This document shows, in pieces, positions 25,578 to 37,085 of a stretch of DNA of 64,000 nucleotides. Source of the DNA: Crocodylus rhombifer (taxonomy: Eukaryota > Chordata > Crocodylia > Crocodylidae); assembly GCA_038503035.1 (NCBI GenBank), contig JAVSML010000049.1:558001-622000 (forward strand). The letters are read 5' to 3'. The notes beneath the pieces were generated by a model, which was not told the DNA's origin, ran no database searches, and saw only the letters and a program-made list of their open reading frames with translations. Position 1 is the first letter of the stretch. Every line of letters begins with the position of its first letter. The translations under genes and the position numbers were made by a program.

Positions 25578-26365
25578 CATAGAATCAATGAGTTGGAAGG
25601 GACCTAGACAGTTCATCGAGTCCAACCCCCTGCCATGGGCAGGAAGGAGCACTGGGGGTGGCAGGGGTCATAAGACCCCAGCCAGGTGCCTATCCAGTCT
25701 CCTCTTGAAGATTTCCAGGGAAGGTGAGAGCACCACCTCTCTGGGAAGCCTATTCCAGGCTCTGGCCACCCTTACAGTGAAGTAGTTCTACCTAATATCT
25801 AACTTAAACCTATCCTCCCTCAGCTTATGACCATTGTTTCTGGTGACTCCAAGGGGGGCCCTGGTGAACAGACTTTCCCTGAGTCCCTGCTGCTGGCCCT
25901 TGATAAGGTTGTAGGCAGCCACAAGTTCCCCCCTCAGTCTCCTCTTGCGGAGACTGAAGAGATTCAGGTCCCTCAGCCTTTTCTCATAGAGCTGGCCACG
26001 GAGGCCCTCAACCATAAGAGTGGCCCTCCTCTGGACCCTCTCCAGGTTCTCCATGTCCCTCTCGAAGTGTGGGGCCCAAAACTGAAAACAGTACTCCAGC
26101 TGCGGCCTGACCAGTGCCACATAGAGGGGGAGCAAGACCTCTCTGGACCTGTTAGTGATGCCCCTGTTGATTCATGACAGGGTGCGGTTGGCTCTGCCAA
26201 TTGCTTCATTGTATTGGTGACTCATATTCATCCTGGAGTCAATCATGACTCCAAGATCCCTCTCTGCCTCTGTGCTGCTGAGAGGGTCAGCCCTTAACCT
26301 ATAACCATAATGCTGGTTCCCTCTCCCCAGGTGCAGCACCCTGCACTTGTCCTTGTTGAACCGCA
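25578..26365 (-). mobile_element. CR1 3' part nested inside the hAT-like element
   Basis: The low-coordinate end has the CR1 3' UTR phrase AGTTGGAAGGGACCTAGACAG. The minus-strand frames read LGRGNQHYGYRLRADPLSS, ERDLGVMIDSRMNMS, then [44 protein letters not shown] and the C-terminal end. It covers only the end of ORF2, so it is 5'-truncated, with at least one frame change near 26135-26200. Confidence 0.95.
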
Positions 26366-26370
26366 TCAAA

Positions 26371-26830
26371 GACAGAACAGAATGGTCATTGCTGTTCCAA
26401 GCCTGGACTCCAGACCCCAGTGTGAGCAAGGACCAGATCCCAACTGAGGGACCTACCCCGGTGCTCCCTCCGACAGCGTGGATCGGGGATGCCCAACTTC
26501 GCTGGATCAACTTGGCGTGTACCTGGTACTGAGGGACTATCGATAAGTTGCCAATGAAGAGGGAACTTTTTGTCAATTTGTCTGTCTGTTTTCATTATCA
26601 GTGTCAATTTTTAACTTTTATTGTTATATTGTCTGTTTATTAGTTTAACCTTTTTATTAACTGTCATGCATGTAAACCATATTTTGCTGTTTAAACATAT
26701 TTTTGTTGCTATTTTGCTGCTATAAGTAAAATTTATCTTTACTGTTATAAGTGAAACTCGTCTTTGCTTCACTCCCAACTATGCCTCCTTGATCCCGAAC
26801 CAAACACCCTAGTGGCTGATACAGTTGCAG
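26371..26830. other. Unassigned AT-rich segment, possible LTR or repeat
   Basis: Lies between the nested CR1 and the right part of the hAT-like element and is unlike both. It starts GC-rich, then has T-rich units resembling CTGCTATAAGTAAAATTTATC / CTGTTATAAGTGAAACTCG repeated in tandem (26719-26765). An LTR of another retroelement is possible; no TG...CA borders were proved. Confidence 0.3.
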
Positions 26831-26914
26831 CACTCAGTCAGCCTGCAACCAAATTGATACACTCACAATGCCCAGCTCGCCTGTGACATTACGCTTGTAT
26901 ACTGTGGGAGCTTG

Positions 26915-26924
26915 NNNNNNNNNN
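26915..26924. other. Assembly gap (10 N)
   Basis: Ten consecutive N. The true length of missing sequence is unknown. Confidence 1.
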
Positions 26925-27629
26925 GCTGCTTTCACCACTTTCCTGCCCACCCGCCAGCCACTCTGGTATGTGGGTCCTGGCTGCATGGCCATGACTGCAA
27001 GACTCAAGCTCTGAGGACTGGGGAAATCATCTGCAGTCCTCCCCACCCCCCACACTCTTATCTGAATTTCACTTTCATGCAAAGGTAGGCGGGAACAGTC
27101 CCATGGTCCCAGGCCTCTAGCTTCCACTTGCAGGGGTGGCTAGGCTGGGTGGGCCTTGCTGCTGGGTCCTACTGCCCCAGGCTCCTATCATCTTTGACAT
27201 GCAGCTGGGGCAGATAAATATTAATTTTCAAAATTTTTTAGGGGCCCTGCAGGCCGGATAATTTGGCCTGGTGAGCCACATCCATCCTGCAGGCCATATT
27301 TTGCCTACCCCTGAACAACATCATAGATCCCTGAGCAATACTGAGTTAGTTGCAAGATGATCTTCTGATGTGAGCTGCACAGGACCAAACAACTGGTGCC
27401 AAGTTGGTGTTGGCTCCAAGGCTGCATCAAAAACATATTTTGAAACCGGTGCGACATTCCATGAGCAGGCTCTTTGCAAGTCAAGAAATACCAGAATGGG
27501 GTGTTTCTCAATTTTTTCTGGTCTAGGGTTTAACACGACATCAAATATGACTGATCCATATGGCCCCAGCACTAGCAGATGGCCCCAGAGCCTTGGGTAC
27601 CACTGGATTTGTTGCTGTTGATGGGTACC

Positions 27630-28315
27630 CCATTTGAGCAGGTTGGAATAGATATTGTTGGGCCCTTGGAACCAAGTATCAGTGGGTGCTGCTTTATCCT
27701 GATATTTGTGGACTACGTTAACCTGTGACCAGAGGTGGTAATGACCCATAGTGTCTCAGTCCAAATAATGTCTACAGAACTACTGAAGATCTTGAGTTTA
27801 GGGCTCCTGTGAGAAGTATTAAGCAACCAAGTTACCATCTTAATGTCTCAGCTCCTGGAAGAGTTGTGGGCATTTCAGTCTACCTTGTTAGAATTTCCAC
27901 CTACCACACCCAGAGTGATGGTCTGGTCCAGAAGTACGACCAGACCCTGGAAGAGATGTGCTCCTGCCCTATTTGCAATCTAGGAGATTCCTCAGTTATC
28001 TATGGGGTTGTCTCCCTTTGAACTTCTATACAGGAGGCAGGGCACAGAGGGCTGCAACACTGTCCAATATGTTCTGGGACTGTAGGAACAGCTGGACCTA
28101 GTGGGGGCCTTTGCCTAGGAAACCCACAGGGTTCTGCAACAAGCACAGGAATACTACAACAAGAATGCATGGCTCCAGGTCCTGCTCCCTCAGCAGAAAG
28201 CAAATTACTTGCTAAGTTGCAGGACCTGTATGAGGTCCTGTAAATTGAGGATATGGCCTATAAAATGCAGATCCTGGGGAGACAACACAGGTTACAAATA
28301 TACCACACTAACCTG
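27630..28315 (+). pseudogene. Gypsy-type integrase core and polyprotein C-terminus remnant
   Basis: Plus-strand translation shows PFEQVGIDIVGPLEPS followed by FILIFVDYVN, matching the start of the gypsy integrase catalytic core with the first catalytic Asp (GIDIVGPL). After a frame change, LMSQLLEELWAF and YHTQSDGLVQKYDQTLEEM give the region with the catalytic Glu position and the conserved YHPQTDGLVER-type motif. A segment resembling SPFELLYRRQ lies at 28014-28042, and a chromodomain-proximal-like end RLQIYHTNL at about 28289. Stops occur at about 27726 and 27980, and frames shift at about 27800 and 28020. In life this enzyme inserts the element cDNA. Confidence 0.85.
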
Positions 28316-28329
28316 GGTTTTTTGTTTTG

Positions 28330-31300
28330 TTTGGTCTTTTTTTCATGCTTCTGTCACTCAAACAACTTTGCTTTACAGTATCAGACCTGGCCTGCCTTTA
28401 AACCCTTAGGACTAAATACTTTATTTGGCAAGGATGTGTGTTACTGGAAAGAGCATAACGAATTTCAGTATTTCGTCATTTTAATTTTTAATATCAAGGC
28501 TGAAGTTTAATTTTGACATAACATTTCATTGCACTGACAGTTTATATTTAACATTTTAGCTGCTAATGTAGATTATAATTTGAACAAATAGCAAAGAAAG
28601 TTTATTTGGAATTTAAAATGCATGTGAACTACTTTTTAATGGAAAACACCTTTCATAACCATTTGAGAGTCATGTGAAAGATGAAGGCTTTGCTGTTTTG
28701 GGGTAAGAAAAAAATTCTATAGGGCTTGCTGTTTTTATAGTTTGCTGTCAATTCTAAAGTAAGGAGCATAATCAAACAAGTAAAAGAGAGGATGTATGCA
28801 TTGCAACAATAGTAAATTTTGTGATCAGATGCAATCATTTATGCACCCTGGGCCACCGCAAAATTGTCTATTTTACAGTGTAAAACTAGTCTTAGTGTTA
28901 AATAGCTATGTGAAAATGAAAATTATACTCTAACTTAAGAGTGGGACTCTGAGATCAGTGTTTGCTAGTTTATATACATTATAGTTATTCTTCATAAGTA
29001 AAGAAACATCAAATACGGCTATTTCTTTATTAGACATACCCTTATGGCTATCCTTTCCACACGATATACATGTATGGAAATTTAACTGAAGCCAGTTCAA
29101 ATCATCCATATACCCAACTATAAAACTATTGACCCTGTCCGTCTTCCTGAATGGTACCTCCTGTTTTTACCCTTTTTTAATGTCAAAGTATTTTAGGCAT
29201 CTGATATTTCCATGTAGCTGGTGTCAAGATACTGACATTAAGCATGCAATAAGAAAAAGCTCACGTAACACATTTATGAGGCAGACCAACATCCCTCACC
29301 ATTTTCATCCGGTAGATGTACTTTATTTCCCTTCCTGCACTAGTGCAGTTCAGCTTCATTCACAGCAGCAAAACCCAGAACACTTCAGCAGTTCAATCAA
29401 TAGTAGGCTGACTTAAGAAAATTGGCTGGGTGCAAAGGGCAGTCTCTACTGTTCTAAATCAAACTCACCTCTTTAAAACAAAGACATATATTCAATGCAA
29501 ACAAGTCAAGCTAATACAATATTAGGACAGGATTTTAAAATTTTTGCATAGTTGATTATAGGCCTTATGCAATTCAACCATAGGCATAATTTCAATTATC
29601 CTTATACCAGCGCAGATCATGAATACTTCATATATCTTTGTGATCAGGGAAACACTTAAAGTAACACACAGAAAAACAGATGTAAGGTACGAAAAGGAAC
29701 TAGCAGATTCCATAGTGATTGCTAGGCAACACTTGACAATGTTGTGCAGTATGGTATTGGCATTATTCACATTGACAAGTCGTGTTCTTATTTATTCCAG
29801 AAACTATTCAGTATGCCAAAATTAAGACTTGGTAGCATCACAGGCTTAATGACAAGGTGAGATCTGGTTTGGAAGAAAGGATACAAAAAGAGCTGAAACA
29901 CCTGCATCATTTTTTAAAGAGAATTTATAAAAACTTGCTTTATGAAGGAAAGTTAAATGTTGTTCCAAAATATGCTGGGGGCAGCAGAAGGCATAGTCCT
30001 ACCTTCTTTGAGATAGCAGTATTCTACACAGGCTAGAGTCTGGCGATTTGAAGCTTTTGACAGGACAGGACAGAAGGAATTTGTAATAGTTGAAATCATG
30101 AAGGCATGAATAAAGACTCCATTCCCTTTGTATTCTACTGTTGTTGGTATGGAAGATGCATTGACATGGTTGTGAGAGATGGGGAATTCGAGGTCAGGGA
30201 TTACAGATTAGGGGAAGAGACCCTGCAGAAATTCGAAAACTTGAAAGGAGCAGGGAGATGCAAGAAATGGAGCAGGACACATCAGGATGCCATTTTGAGG
30301 AATTGAAGTCAGAAAGTATACATTTTTCCCAATAAATCTTCTGTACAGAAGGTGGATATTATCTCTTACTGTTTTAGAGACCATATATACCAGCAGAGGG
30401 GATAGATTATGAGGCTTTGTTAGTACTTACTCATTTAATTGTTGAATTTAGTATTAATGTCGGCTTACTAATTTTATTGAGACCATGAATAATTTGATCT
30501 ACTGAAGTGTCTTTTAAATACATCTCCCACTATCACATCTTTCAGAGGGAATTCTTAAATTATCAAAATAATATGCAGCTATGTATCTGATGAGCAGTGA
30601 AGGAATCCTTATTTCTTTAAATTTTTTGTCGCCTTTGAAATAAGTAAAAGAAGGTTAATTCTCCCTGGAGCAAACAGCCTGAAGAAAAGTCAGAATTCTA
30701 GCAGCAACCCAGATGGCATATTTTGACACAACTTGTGCTACTTCAGCAAAGGAACAAAATTAAAAAAAAATTAGGCAGCAGAGGGCACCAAAGCCCATGT
30801 GTCATTGTTCTGTCTGACCATAAAGGCAGAACCGTTAGAAAGTTATTTTTTGCTCAATAAGAACCTATTAAAGCAAGGTATTTACATTATGTGTTAAATC
30901 ACTGTAGTTACTTCAACGGGACTATCTGCATGCTTAAATGTCACGTGTTTAAATGGGGCGATGAACAGCCTTTATTAAGCAGCTTCATAATACAAGTATA
31001 GTAACTGAAAAGTGAGTATCTTTCCCCTTTGAAATAGAAACAAAATTGGGAGACATTTCCATCTATGAAGCTGCTGACAAGTAATTAGCCAAAGTTCCTG
31101 TTGTTTTTAAAAACTTTAAGCCAGAAGAATACATATATAGAGAAAGAGTGGGATGTAAGAACTGGCATCTGAACCCTGTTTAGAATTCTGGCTTTCCTTC
31201 AAGCTCCTGATCTTGGAAAATTACAGTTTAGGTTCATTGCTTTTTGCTTAGTTTTAGAGCCTGTAATTGCAGTTTGATAGTGGTACACTATGTTACTGCT

Positions 31301-34300
31301 TAGTAGTAAGACTGCCTGAATACAGTCTGCACAGACAAGACAGTACCCTTCACTTTCCAAGCCTCTCAACATCTGCTGGTGCATGCCTTGCTAATAAAAG
31401 CCCTCCTGCCTTTTCTCTCTCACACACAAACCACAAGAAAGTGTGGTCCATGTATTTCCATATTAATTCCCGTCTATGCCAACAGCTAGGGTGGCTTATA
31501 TGTAGTAACATTACAAGAGAAGACAGGCAAATGAGCTTTATGATGGTAAATAAGACTAGCCCATTTGGTAATTGGTTTGTATCCTATCATAAAGCCAAAG
31601 GCAATGGAAAAAATAGCTGAGGGGCAGAAAGTGTAATTTCATTATGCCTCTGTTCAGTCCCAGTGGAGATTTGGTCAATGACTGCACTCTCTAGGCACAC
31701 TAAAACATAAATATCAGATGATGATGATGACAATGATGATGACAACGACAGTAAGTGTAAAATGAAGCATACCTGAATGACTATTAATCTAGTAGCAGAA
31801 AACAAAATCCCTTTGGGGAAGAAACTGGCATTTGAAAACAGGAAAGGATAATAGTCAAATTCCTTTCAGATCTTGCACGTTAAACAGAGGTGTAGCTGTT
31901 CATCACTCTAACGGGAGACCCTAAATAAAAATAAAGGTGATTGGAAAGGTGTTGCTGGAAAACAGATAGCTGGCGCTCTCCTTTCAGGAGTCAGCACTGA
32001 ATCAATACCATAGCACCGAGTTCTAGTATACTGTATTATTGAATGCGAATTCTTTCCAGTAAGAGGTATTACAGTGAAGAGTTCTATTCTTTCCCCTGTA
32101 GAAGAGTCTGACCCTCTCATCAACACTGATAAGGGAAATGTTCAGTGTGTGTGTGTCATAAATAATATATTTAGAACTGCACAACAGTTTCCTTTTATAA
32201 CCAGCAGTTCCAATCAATCATAACATTAGCATGTTCAGCCCTTGAGCTGAAAACTCCCATGTTCACTCTTTGCCAAAAGAAAAATAATGGTAATAATGGT
32301 ATTAAGCCTATTTAATAACTGGGCGGATGAAAATATACACTTCTACTATTTATATTAAAATATTCTACTCATGTTTTCTAAATAAAGCTACCACAAAAAC
32401 AGCCAAAGCATGAAACTGGCAAAAGTCAAAAAGCCTATAGCACTACTCACATGCGTAAGTTAGGCATGTAGACCATACATCAGTAAGGATGCTAAAAAAC
32501 TAAAAAGACTGAAGTTTCATATTAAAATCTGGCCTGGAAGAATGTTTGAAATCTTTTTTGCCCACATGCAATTCAAATGGCTTTAAAATGTGAAATAGTC
32601 AAGATGTCACTGAGAACTAGGATAATTTGTAGAAAATGAACAGAAGTGAACTAAGTTACGAGTATCCGGAGAGTTAGGTATGTATATGGACAGTACAAAG
32701 CTCTTATAAGTTTCTGAGAGAAAGAAATGTTCAATATTCAGTTGCCAAATTTAAAAGCTTTAAGATTCTGGCAGCTTTAAAATTCTCAAACCAATTACTA
32801 GCAAATGTGCCCTTAATTTTAAGTCATTTGCACTAAAGCCATTGAGAACTATCCACATGCTTAAAAGATAAGCACACACTTAAGTACCTTCCTAAAATGG
32901 AGATCAAGTGCGTGAAAAGTATATTTTTCCATCTCTAATTGAAAACTGACAGTAAACATACTTCTTGAATGACATCAGGAAGAAGTTTTTTTCAAATGTT
33001 CTAAGAACATGGGGGGGGGGAGGGGTTAGCATGTCCCAATTCAGCTTTACCTACAGCTGTCATTACTTGCCATGCAGCGTCTACTTTGGGAATTCTTCTG
33101 TTTATATGCAAATAGAAGAAAAAGGGGAAAGATTGTGAGAACTGGCATCTTTTATTCACTCTTCTTTAACACTTCTAACCTTATATTCTTCAATAAAGTA
33201 CAATCAAACATCAAAATTAAACACATAACAAACAACCCAATGTTTGTCACAATTACCAAAATACCTTCCCATTCAAAATGATAACACTGCCTCCAATCAA
33301 CTAAAATGACCCACAGAATAAAAATGGCTGAAACACAGATGCATCTCACAATGTGGTGAGATGGCCTCCAAAACCTAGACTGTGAAGGATTCTGTTGCTT
33401 GTAATAAAACTCTGAATTATACTGGGACATTAAGTGAAGCCTATGCAGCTCACAGAACAGGTGTAATGTGTTCTGTGCAGAAGTTAAGGACTATGGTCCC
33501 TCATAAGCTTTGATGGCCTTCTGGACTTGTATGGTAAAGTCACAACAGTTTCTGTAACCTACAACACACAAGAGCATGATGTGGCTAGCTTCATATATGG
33601 CTGCCTTTGACTTCCCAGTCCATACGATCGGGTGAGGTGTGGGTAGCCTTCAGCGCAAGTTCAGAGAATCAAACTTGAACCTCTGGATTCACAGCAAGGA
33701 AGTTAACCAGACTAGCACTACACCCCATGCCTGGAAGAATTACTAAATAAATGCATAAGTTAATTCTGCATAAGCAGAAGTTTCCAAGTAGTCAGTTGTT
33801 ACCATCTGCAAAGAAAATAAACAGTGATATTTTATTAACATATTTATATTATGTAAGCTCACAAAGAACAACACTGTTGTTTTCTGGCAATGTACATCAA
33901 CATTACAGGAATCTTTTCACTGATTTTGAATACGAATCTTCGTGTTCAGCCACATGACGAAAAATAGGACCTTTTTTCTTTGGGTAGTTATAAATATGAC
34001 CATTTAAAAATAAGCAACTTTTTCAGGGCTTGAGTTTGCTCCATTTTTCTGTCAATAGGAGATTTCCCATATACCTGGATAGGAGTAGAAGTGAGCCTGC
34101 ATATGGAAAAGATTATAATGAAATCACAGCAATTTCACCTCTATAAGGACTGTATTTCATTAGTAATATATTAAATATGCCTGTTAATTCTCAGCTACTT
34201 ACTATTCCTAATAACTTACCATTAATTTAACACTTGCAGTTATATTTTAGTTGCTTTTATCAGCAGAAATATGTCATTTAATTTACTGATAAAAACTGGG

Positions 34301-34560
34301 AAATTGAAAAAATAAAAAGGATTGTTAAGACTGCATAGTGCAACTCTGAACACAAGTAATATAGAAGTGCAGGATAGGTTTAACTGCACCTACTCCCCTT
34401 GGTAAATAATTATTGCAATGCACGTGGTCATAATCTGTGGTTTATGTACTAGAACCATTTTTCTATAACATTAAATACATATAAACAGCATCTTTTTATC
34501 AAAACAATATATGAAAACAATTCATTTGAACAGTGTATAATAGTAACATCATATACTAAC
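28330..34560. other. Gene-free, mostly unique AT-rich stretch
   Basis: No exon or transposon was recognised with confidence. It contains a GAT-type microsatellite at 31717-31756, a short GT run near 32138 and a G run near 33011. A minus-strand candidate acceptor at about 33811 followed by 20 open codons is too weak to call. Confidence 0.45.
31717..31756 (+). repeat. GAT-type microsatellite
   Basis: Imperfect GATGATGATGATGACAATGATGATGAC array. Confidence 0.85.
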
Positions 34561-34565
34561 AATAA

Positions 34566-34571
34566 TTTAAT
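34566..34571 (-). terminator. Candidate polyadenylation signal ATTAAA
   Basis: Reads ATTAAA on the minus strand about 150 nt downstream of the stop codon of the exon at 34722-35084. A canonical AATAAA also occurs on the minus strand at 33836-33831. Which one is used cannot be told from sequence. Confidence 0.3.
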
Positions 34572-34721
34572 AAAATACAATATAATAGTGTAAATATTGA
34601 TATACAAGGCTTTACAGTGAAACACTCTGGAAACTTTTCTTTTTTTTTTTTTCCCCCACCATGTATCTACATGCTCCTACCCCACAAGTGTCTGAGTACC
34701 TACAAATATATTCATGTAAAC

Positions 34722-35084
34722 TTAAAAAGTTCTCTCTGGTCTTGTAGTCTCCCAGTCAGCTAGAATCTGTTGTTGGATTGCATTTATAGGAGATTGAAAG
34801 CAATCTCTGCGGGAAGGCAAGGCTGAAGACGTTTTTACATTTTTTTCCGTGTGCAATTTCACATCCCATTTCTTCCAGAAGGGAGGTCCACAGGCAGGGG
34901 TCAGCTGCCAAGAAAAATCTATTGCACGTGCTGCCACACCTGAAATGTAAGGCTGATAGTTCTGTTCTTCCAGAGGGACGTAAGTTTGTGGGAGATCACA
35001 ACCACAAAGGATGATGCATTAATCCAGTCAACTTGAAAGGTGCTGAGGATGAGAAGTTAACTGGATTCATTACTGCACTGGGAG
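34722..35084 (-). CDS. Terminal coding exon of an unrecognised protein, with apparent frameshift
   Basis: The acceptor is strong: a long pyrimidine tract ending TTGTCTCTAG at 35085-35094 (minus). The first open frame (35082 down to a TGA at 34998-34996) reads PSAVMNPVNF and KLTGLMHHPLW. A second frame is open from 35018 to the TAA at 34722 and reads DLPQTYVPLEEQNYQPYISG, then AIDFSWQLTPACGPPFWKKW, and ends ILADWETTRPERTF. The two frames overlap at 34996-35018, so one base too many there would explain the break. The composition (many W, P, Y, Q, with PPFWKKW) is protein-like and unlike the AT-rich chance frames nearby. No domain is recognised. Sperm or ciliary microtubule-associated proteins often have such short Pro/Trp/Tyr-rich modules, but that is a guess. 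Alternatives are a pseudogene, an allele, or a sequence error. Confidence 0.7.
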
Positions 35085-35450
35085 CTAGAGACAAGAAAAA
35101 GAGCAGAGATGTTTTGCTGATGGCCTGTGATGTCCAGCAGAGGGCTGGCTGTTTTCAGAACTAGCTAGAGATTTTTATAGATCAATCCTTGCATTTATAA
35201 GTAAAATGCATTACAGTAATACAGCCTGATAACCATATCATCATCACTTGGACTTCTTTAGTACATTTTATGGAACTACAATTAAACATGCAGTAGTTTG
35301 ATTTTTTTCCTTAAGGTGACCTCAGTGTTTTCAATTCAATTTAGCTTGAACATTTGGAAATCCTGTGAATCCTGTCTGTTACCTAATTTGTAAAGTGTTC
35401 CTTCCTTCAGAAGGAAAAGGTGCAATGCATCATCAATTCCAGTTTCTTAC

Positions 35451-35529
35451 TGTCCACCCTCTCCAGCCTATCTACAATGCTGAAGCTAAAATAATCTTCC
35501 TCTCCCTGTGTTCTGACCCTGTCAGTCTG
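35451..35529 (-). CDS. Internal coding exon upstream of the terminal exon
   Basis: This 79-nt exon has a good acceptor (AGTTCTTAAATTCTTTAG before 35529, minus) and a good donor (GGACA|GTAAGA at 35451-35445). Read from its first base it is fully open: QTDRVRTQGEEDYFSF then SIVDRLERVD, ending with one base left over. That base plus the first two bases of the exon at 35084 completes an ACT (Thr) codon in the frame that is open there, so the two exons join in phase across a 366-nt intron. The match of acceptor, donor, open frame and phase is the main reason for calling it. The exon before it should end on a complete codon. Confidence 0.65.
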
Positions 35530-36114
35530 CTAAAGAATTTAAGAACTGTTGAAGCCCACATAACCCAGAATCCTTTTTTCAAGAGTAGCAAGTAGCAAAT
35601 ACTTTATAGGAAGTGCATAAGGAACAGGCATGTGTATATGACTTGTCATATTCTCCAAGTTACCAGCAGTCAGTCATAGGTTTAAAGATGTATTAAGTAT
35701 TAGGTTAGCTCCCTAACTGATGCGTGCAATAGTCTTTTGAAGGACCTATTCTCCCTAAATTTGCCTAATTCTTATTTGCTGCCATAATTGCCCTGTGGCA
35801 AAGAATTCAAGTTAATTATGCAATGGGCAAAAATGTATTCCTTTTAGTTATTTTAAACCTGCACTTTTATCCTAATGTAACTTGCATAAAATGAACTTTT
35901 CCACCCAGAAGAACTTATACCACCCTCCAGCTCTCCTGTGCCATATGAAGTTTCATTCTTACTTGGGATAAATTTTACAATCTTTGCATACGTCTTTGCC
36001 TGAGGAAGGGCGCATGCGCTCAAAAGTTTGCAAATAAAGAAATGTTTCTGCAACTATCTAGTTGGTCTAATAAAAGATATTGTTTCTACCACACTGAGTT
36101 CCCTTTTTACTTTT
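35530..36114. other. Intronic stretch with one foldback-family arm
   Basis: No exon is seen. The segment at 36000-36085 is an inverted single arm of the foldback family (CCTGAGGAAGG, AACTATCTAGTTGGTCTAATAAAAGATA). Confidence 0.55.
36000..36085 (-). mobile_element. Single arm of the foldback MITE-like family
   Basis: The complement holds TATCTTTTATTAGACCAACTA and AACTTTTGAGCGC, matching the arm sequences of 20228-20625. Confidence 0.7.
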
Positions 36115-36440
36115 TTTGAGACCTTGACTTTATAGACTTCAACCAAATGCCTCCTCCAGTTCCCTCTTTTCCAAGGAGAAAAGTCCTAATTGTTTCAGCC
36201 CCTCCTTGTAGGAACGCTGTTCCATACCCATGACCAACTTGTTGCCCTTTGCTGTGCCTTTTCTGGTTCTACTATAACCTATCTGAGATGGGTGACCAGT
36301 ATTGCATACAGTAATTAAGATGGGAGTTCACCTTGGATTTCACTCTTTTCACTGCTTTCCTTTTTTTTTTTTTTGTTTCAAGTTCAAACAGTATCAGGTT
36401 CTTTATTATCCTCAGGGCTCTGCTTCCCTTTCCTTGGTGC
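36115..36440 (-). mobile_element. Old CR1-like LINE fragment
   Basis: Plus-strand phrases TTCCAAGGAGAAAAGTCC, AGCCCCTCCTTGTAGGAACG and TTGCCCTTTGCTGTGCC correspond to complements of the CR1 RT C-terminal region (KRRLKG and RRATK-type blocks). Minus-strand frame 36469-36272 includes KVNSHLNYCMQYWSPI, like the LEYC.QFW-type block. Degraded. Confidence 0.65.
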
Positions 36441-36809
36441 CAAAGCAATCCCACAATCTGCTCCTTCAACCCTTCCTCAAGACTTATCTCTTTTGGCTAG
36501 GTTTCCAATTCTAATCTAAATCCACTCTTTCACATGATTTTTTAATGATAAATTATAGAAAGGAAGTACCGCACAGAAATACAGAAGTTTATGTGGCCAG
36601 CTCTCTTTTCAGAGCAATTCTATTTCAAGCTAGGAAGCAATACAGTTTTGTCAGTTTTCCTTTTCAGCACTGCAGTTAAACTATCAATCCTCACAAAAAG
36701 CTTTTGTTTCCTGCACATCACATCAAGAAGTATGGTCATATGCATGTCACGAAGTTGACTGAAATGCATTTGACTAACGAAATGACACTGAAGCCACAAT
36801 GTTTTGTGA

Positions 36810-36950
36810 AGACAGACAAGGTTCTTTGGGTAAATCTGGTATCTTTTATTAGACCAACTCAAATAACTGGAAAGATTTTTCTTAGCAAGCTTCAGATGCA
36901 AACATAATTCGACAGGCCGAGGAAGCATCTGCAGATGGTCTGTGCTCTTC
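36810..36950 (+). mobile_element. Single arm of the foldback MITE-like family
   Basis: GACAAGGTTCTTTGGGTAAA, ATCTTTTATTAGACCAACTC and GGCCGAGGAAGCATCTGCAG follow the order of the left arm at 20228-20391. No opposing arm follows. Confidence 0.8.
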
Positions 36951-37085
36951 AAAATATTTCAGTTTTGATCGAGAGAGGATTAGGGGTTGGAGGGGCAAAT
37001 AATCTTTTGCTCTCTATAGTCTGGTGATTATAATACTGGCCTGTGACAAGGGAGAGAAAGTCCAAGTCCCTGATCCAATGGGCTA

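Larger units (their letters stand above)
24668..27313. mobile_element. hAT-like element with CAGGGGTGGGCAA ends, itself interrupted
   Basis: The left end CAGGGGTGGGCAATTATTT and right end ATTTTGCCTACCCCTG form imperfect terminal inverted repeats of the kind found on hAT elements. The flanks GAACAGCA (left, about 24656) and GAACAACA (right, 27313) are similar but not adjacent on the left, so a target duplication is only suggestive. The interior contains a minus-strand CR1 at 25578-26365, an AT-rich segment at 26371-26830 and ten N at 26915-26924. No transposase is readable. Confidence 0.65.
22970..28320 (+). mobile_element. Ty3/gypsy LTR retrotransposon remnant, interrupted
   Basis: Degraded coding pieces lie in the expected order on the plus strand. 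A Gln-rich Gag N-terminus is at about 23110-23190 (QQQQQVFQQLQIQKQQF), then KMGPDKEPKAF at about 23277 with the spacing of a gypsy capsid start. A FEDFLEAE block follows near 23700, and a protease-linker-like segment at 24050-24400. Integrase and the polyprotein C-terminus are at 27630-28315. Most of the reverse transcriptase and RNase H is missing. A hAT-like element (24668-27313) sits between gag and integrase. Neither LTR was identified. Many stops make it dead. Confidence 0.75.

Noticed and set aside
33752..33812. Minus-strand acceptor followed by ATGGTAACAAC and 20 codons to a TAG
   Set aside because: It lies downstream of a terminal exon that already has a stop, is too short, and shows no recognisable protein.
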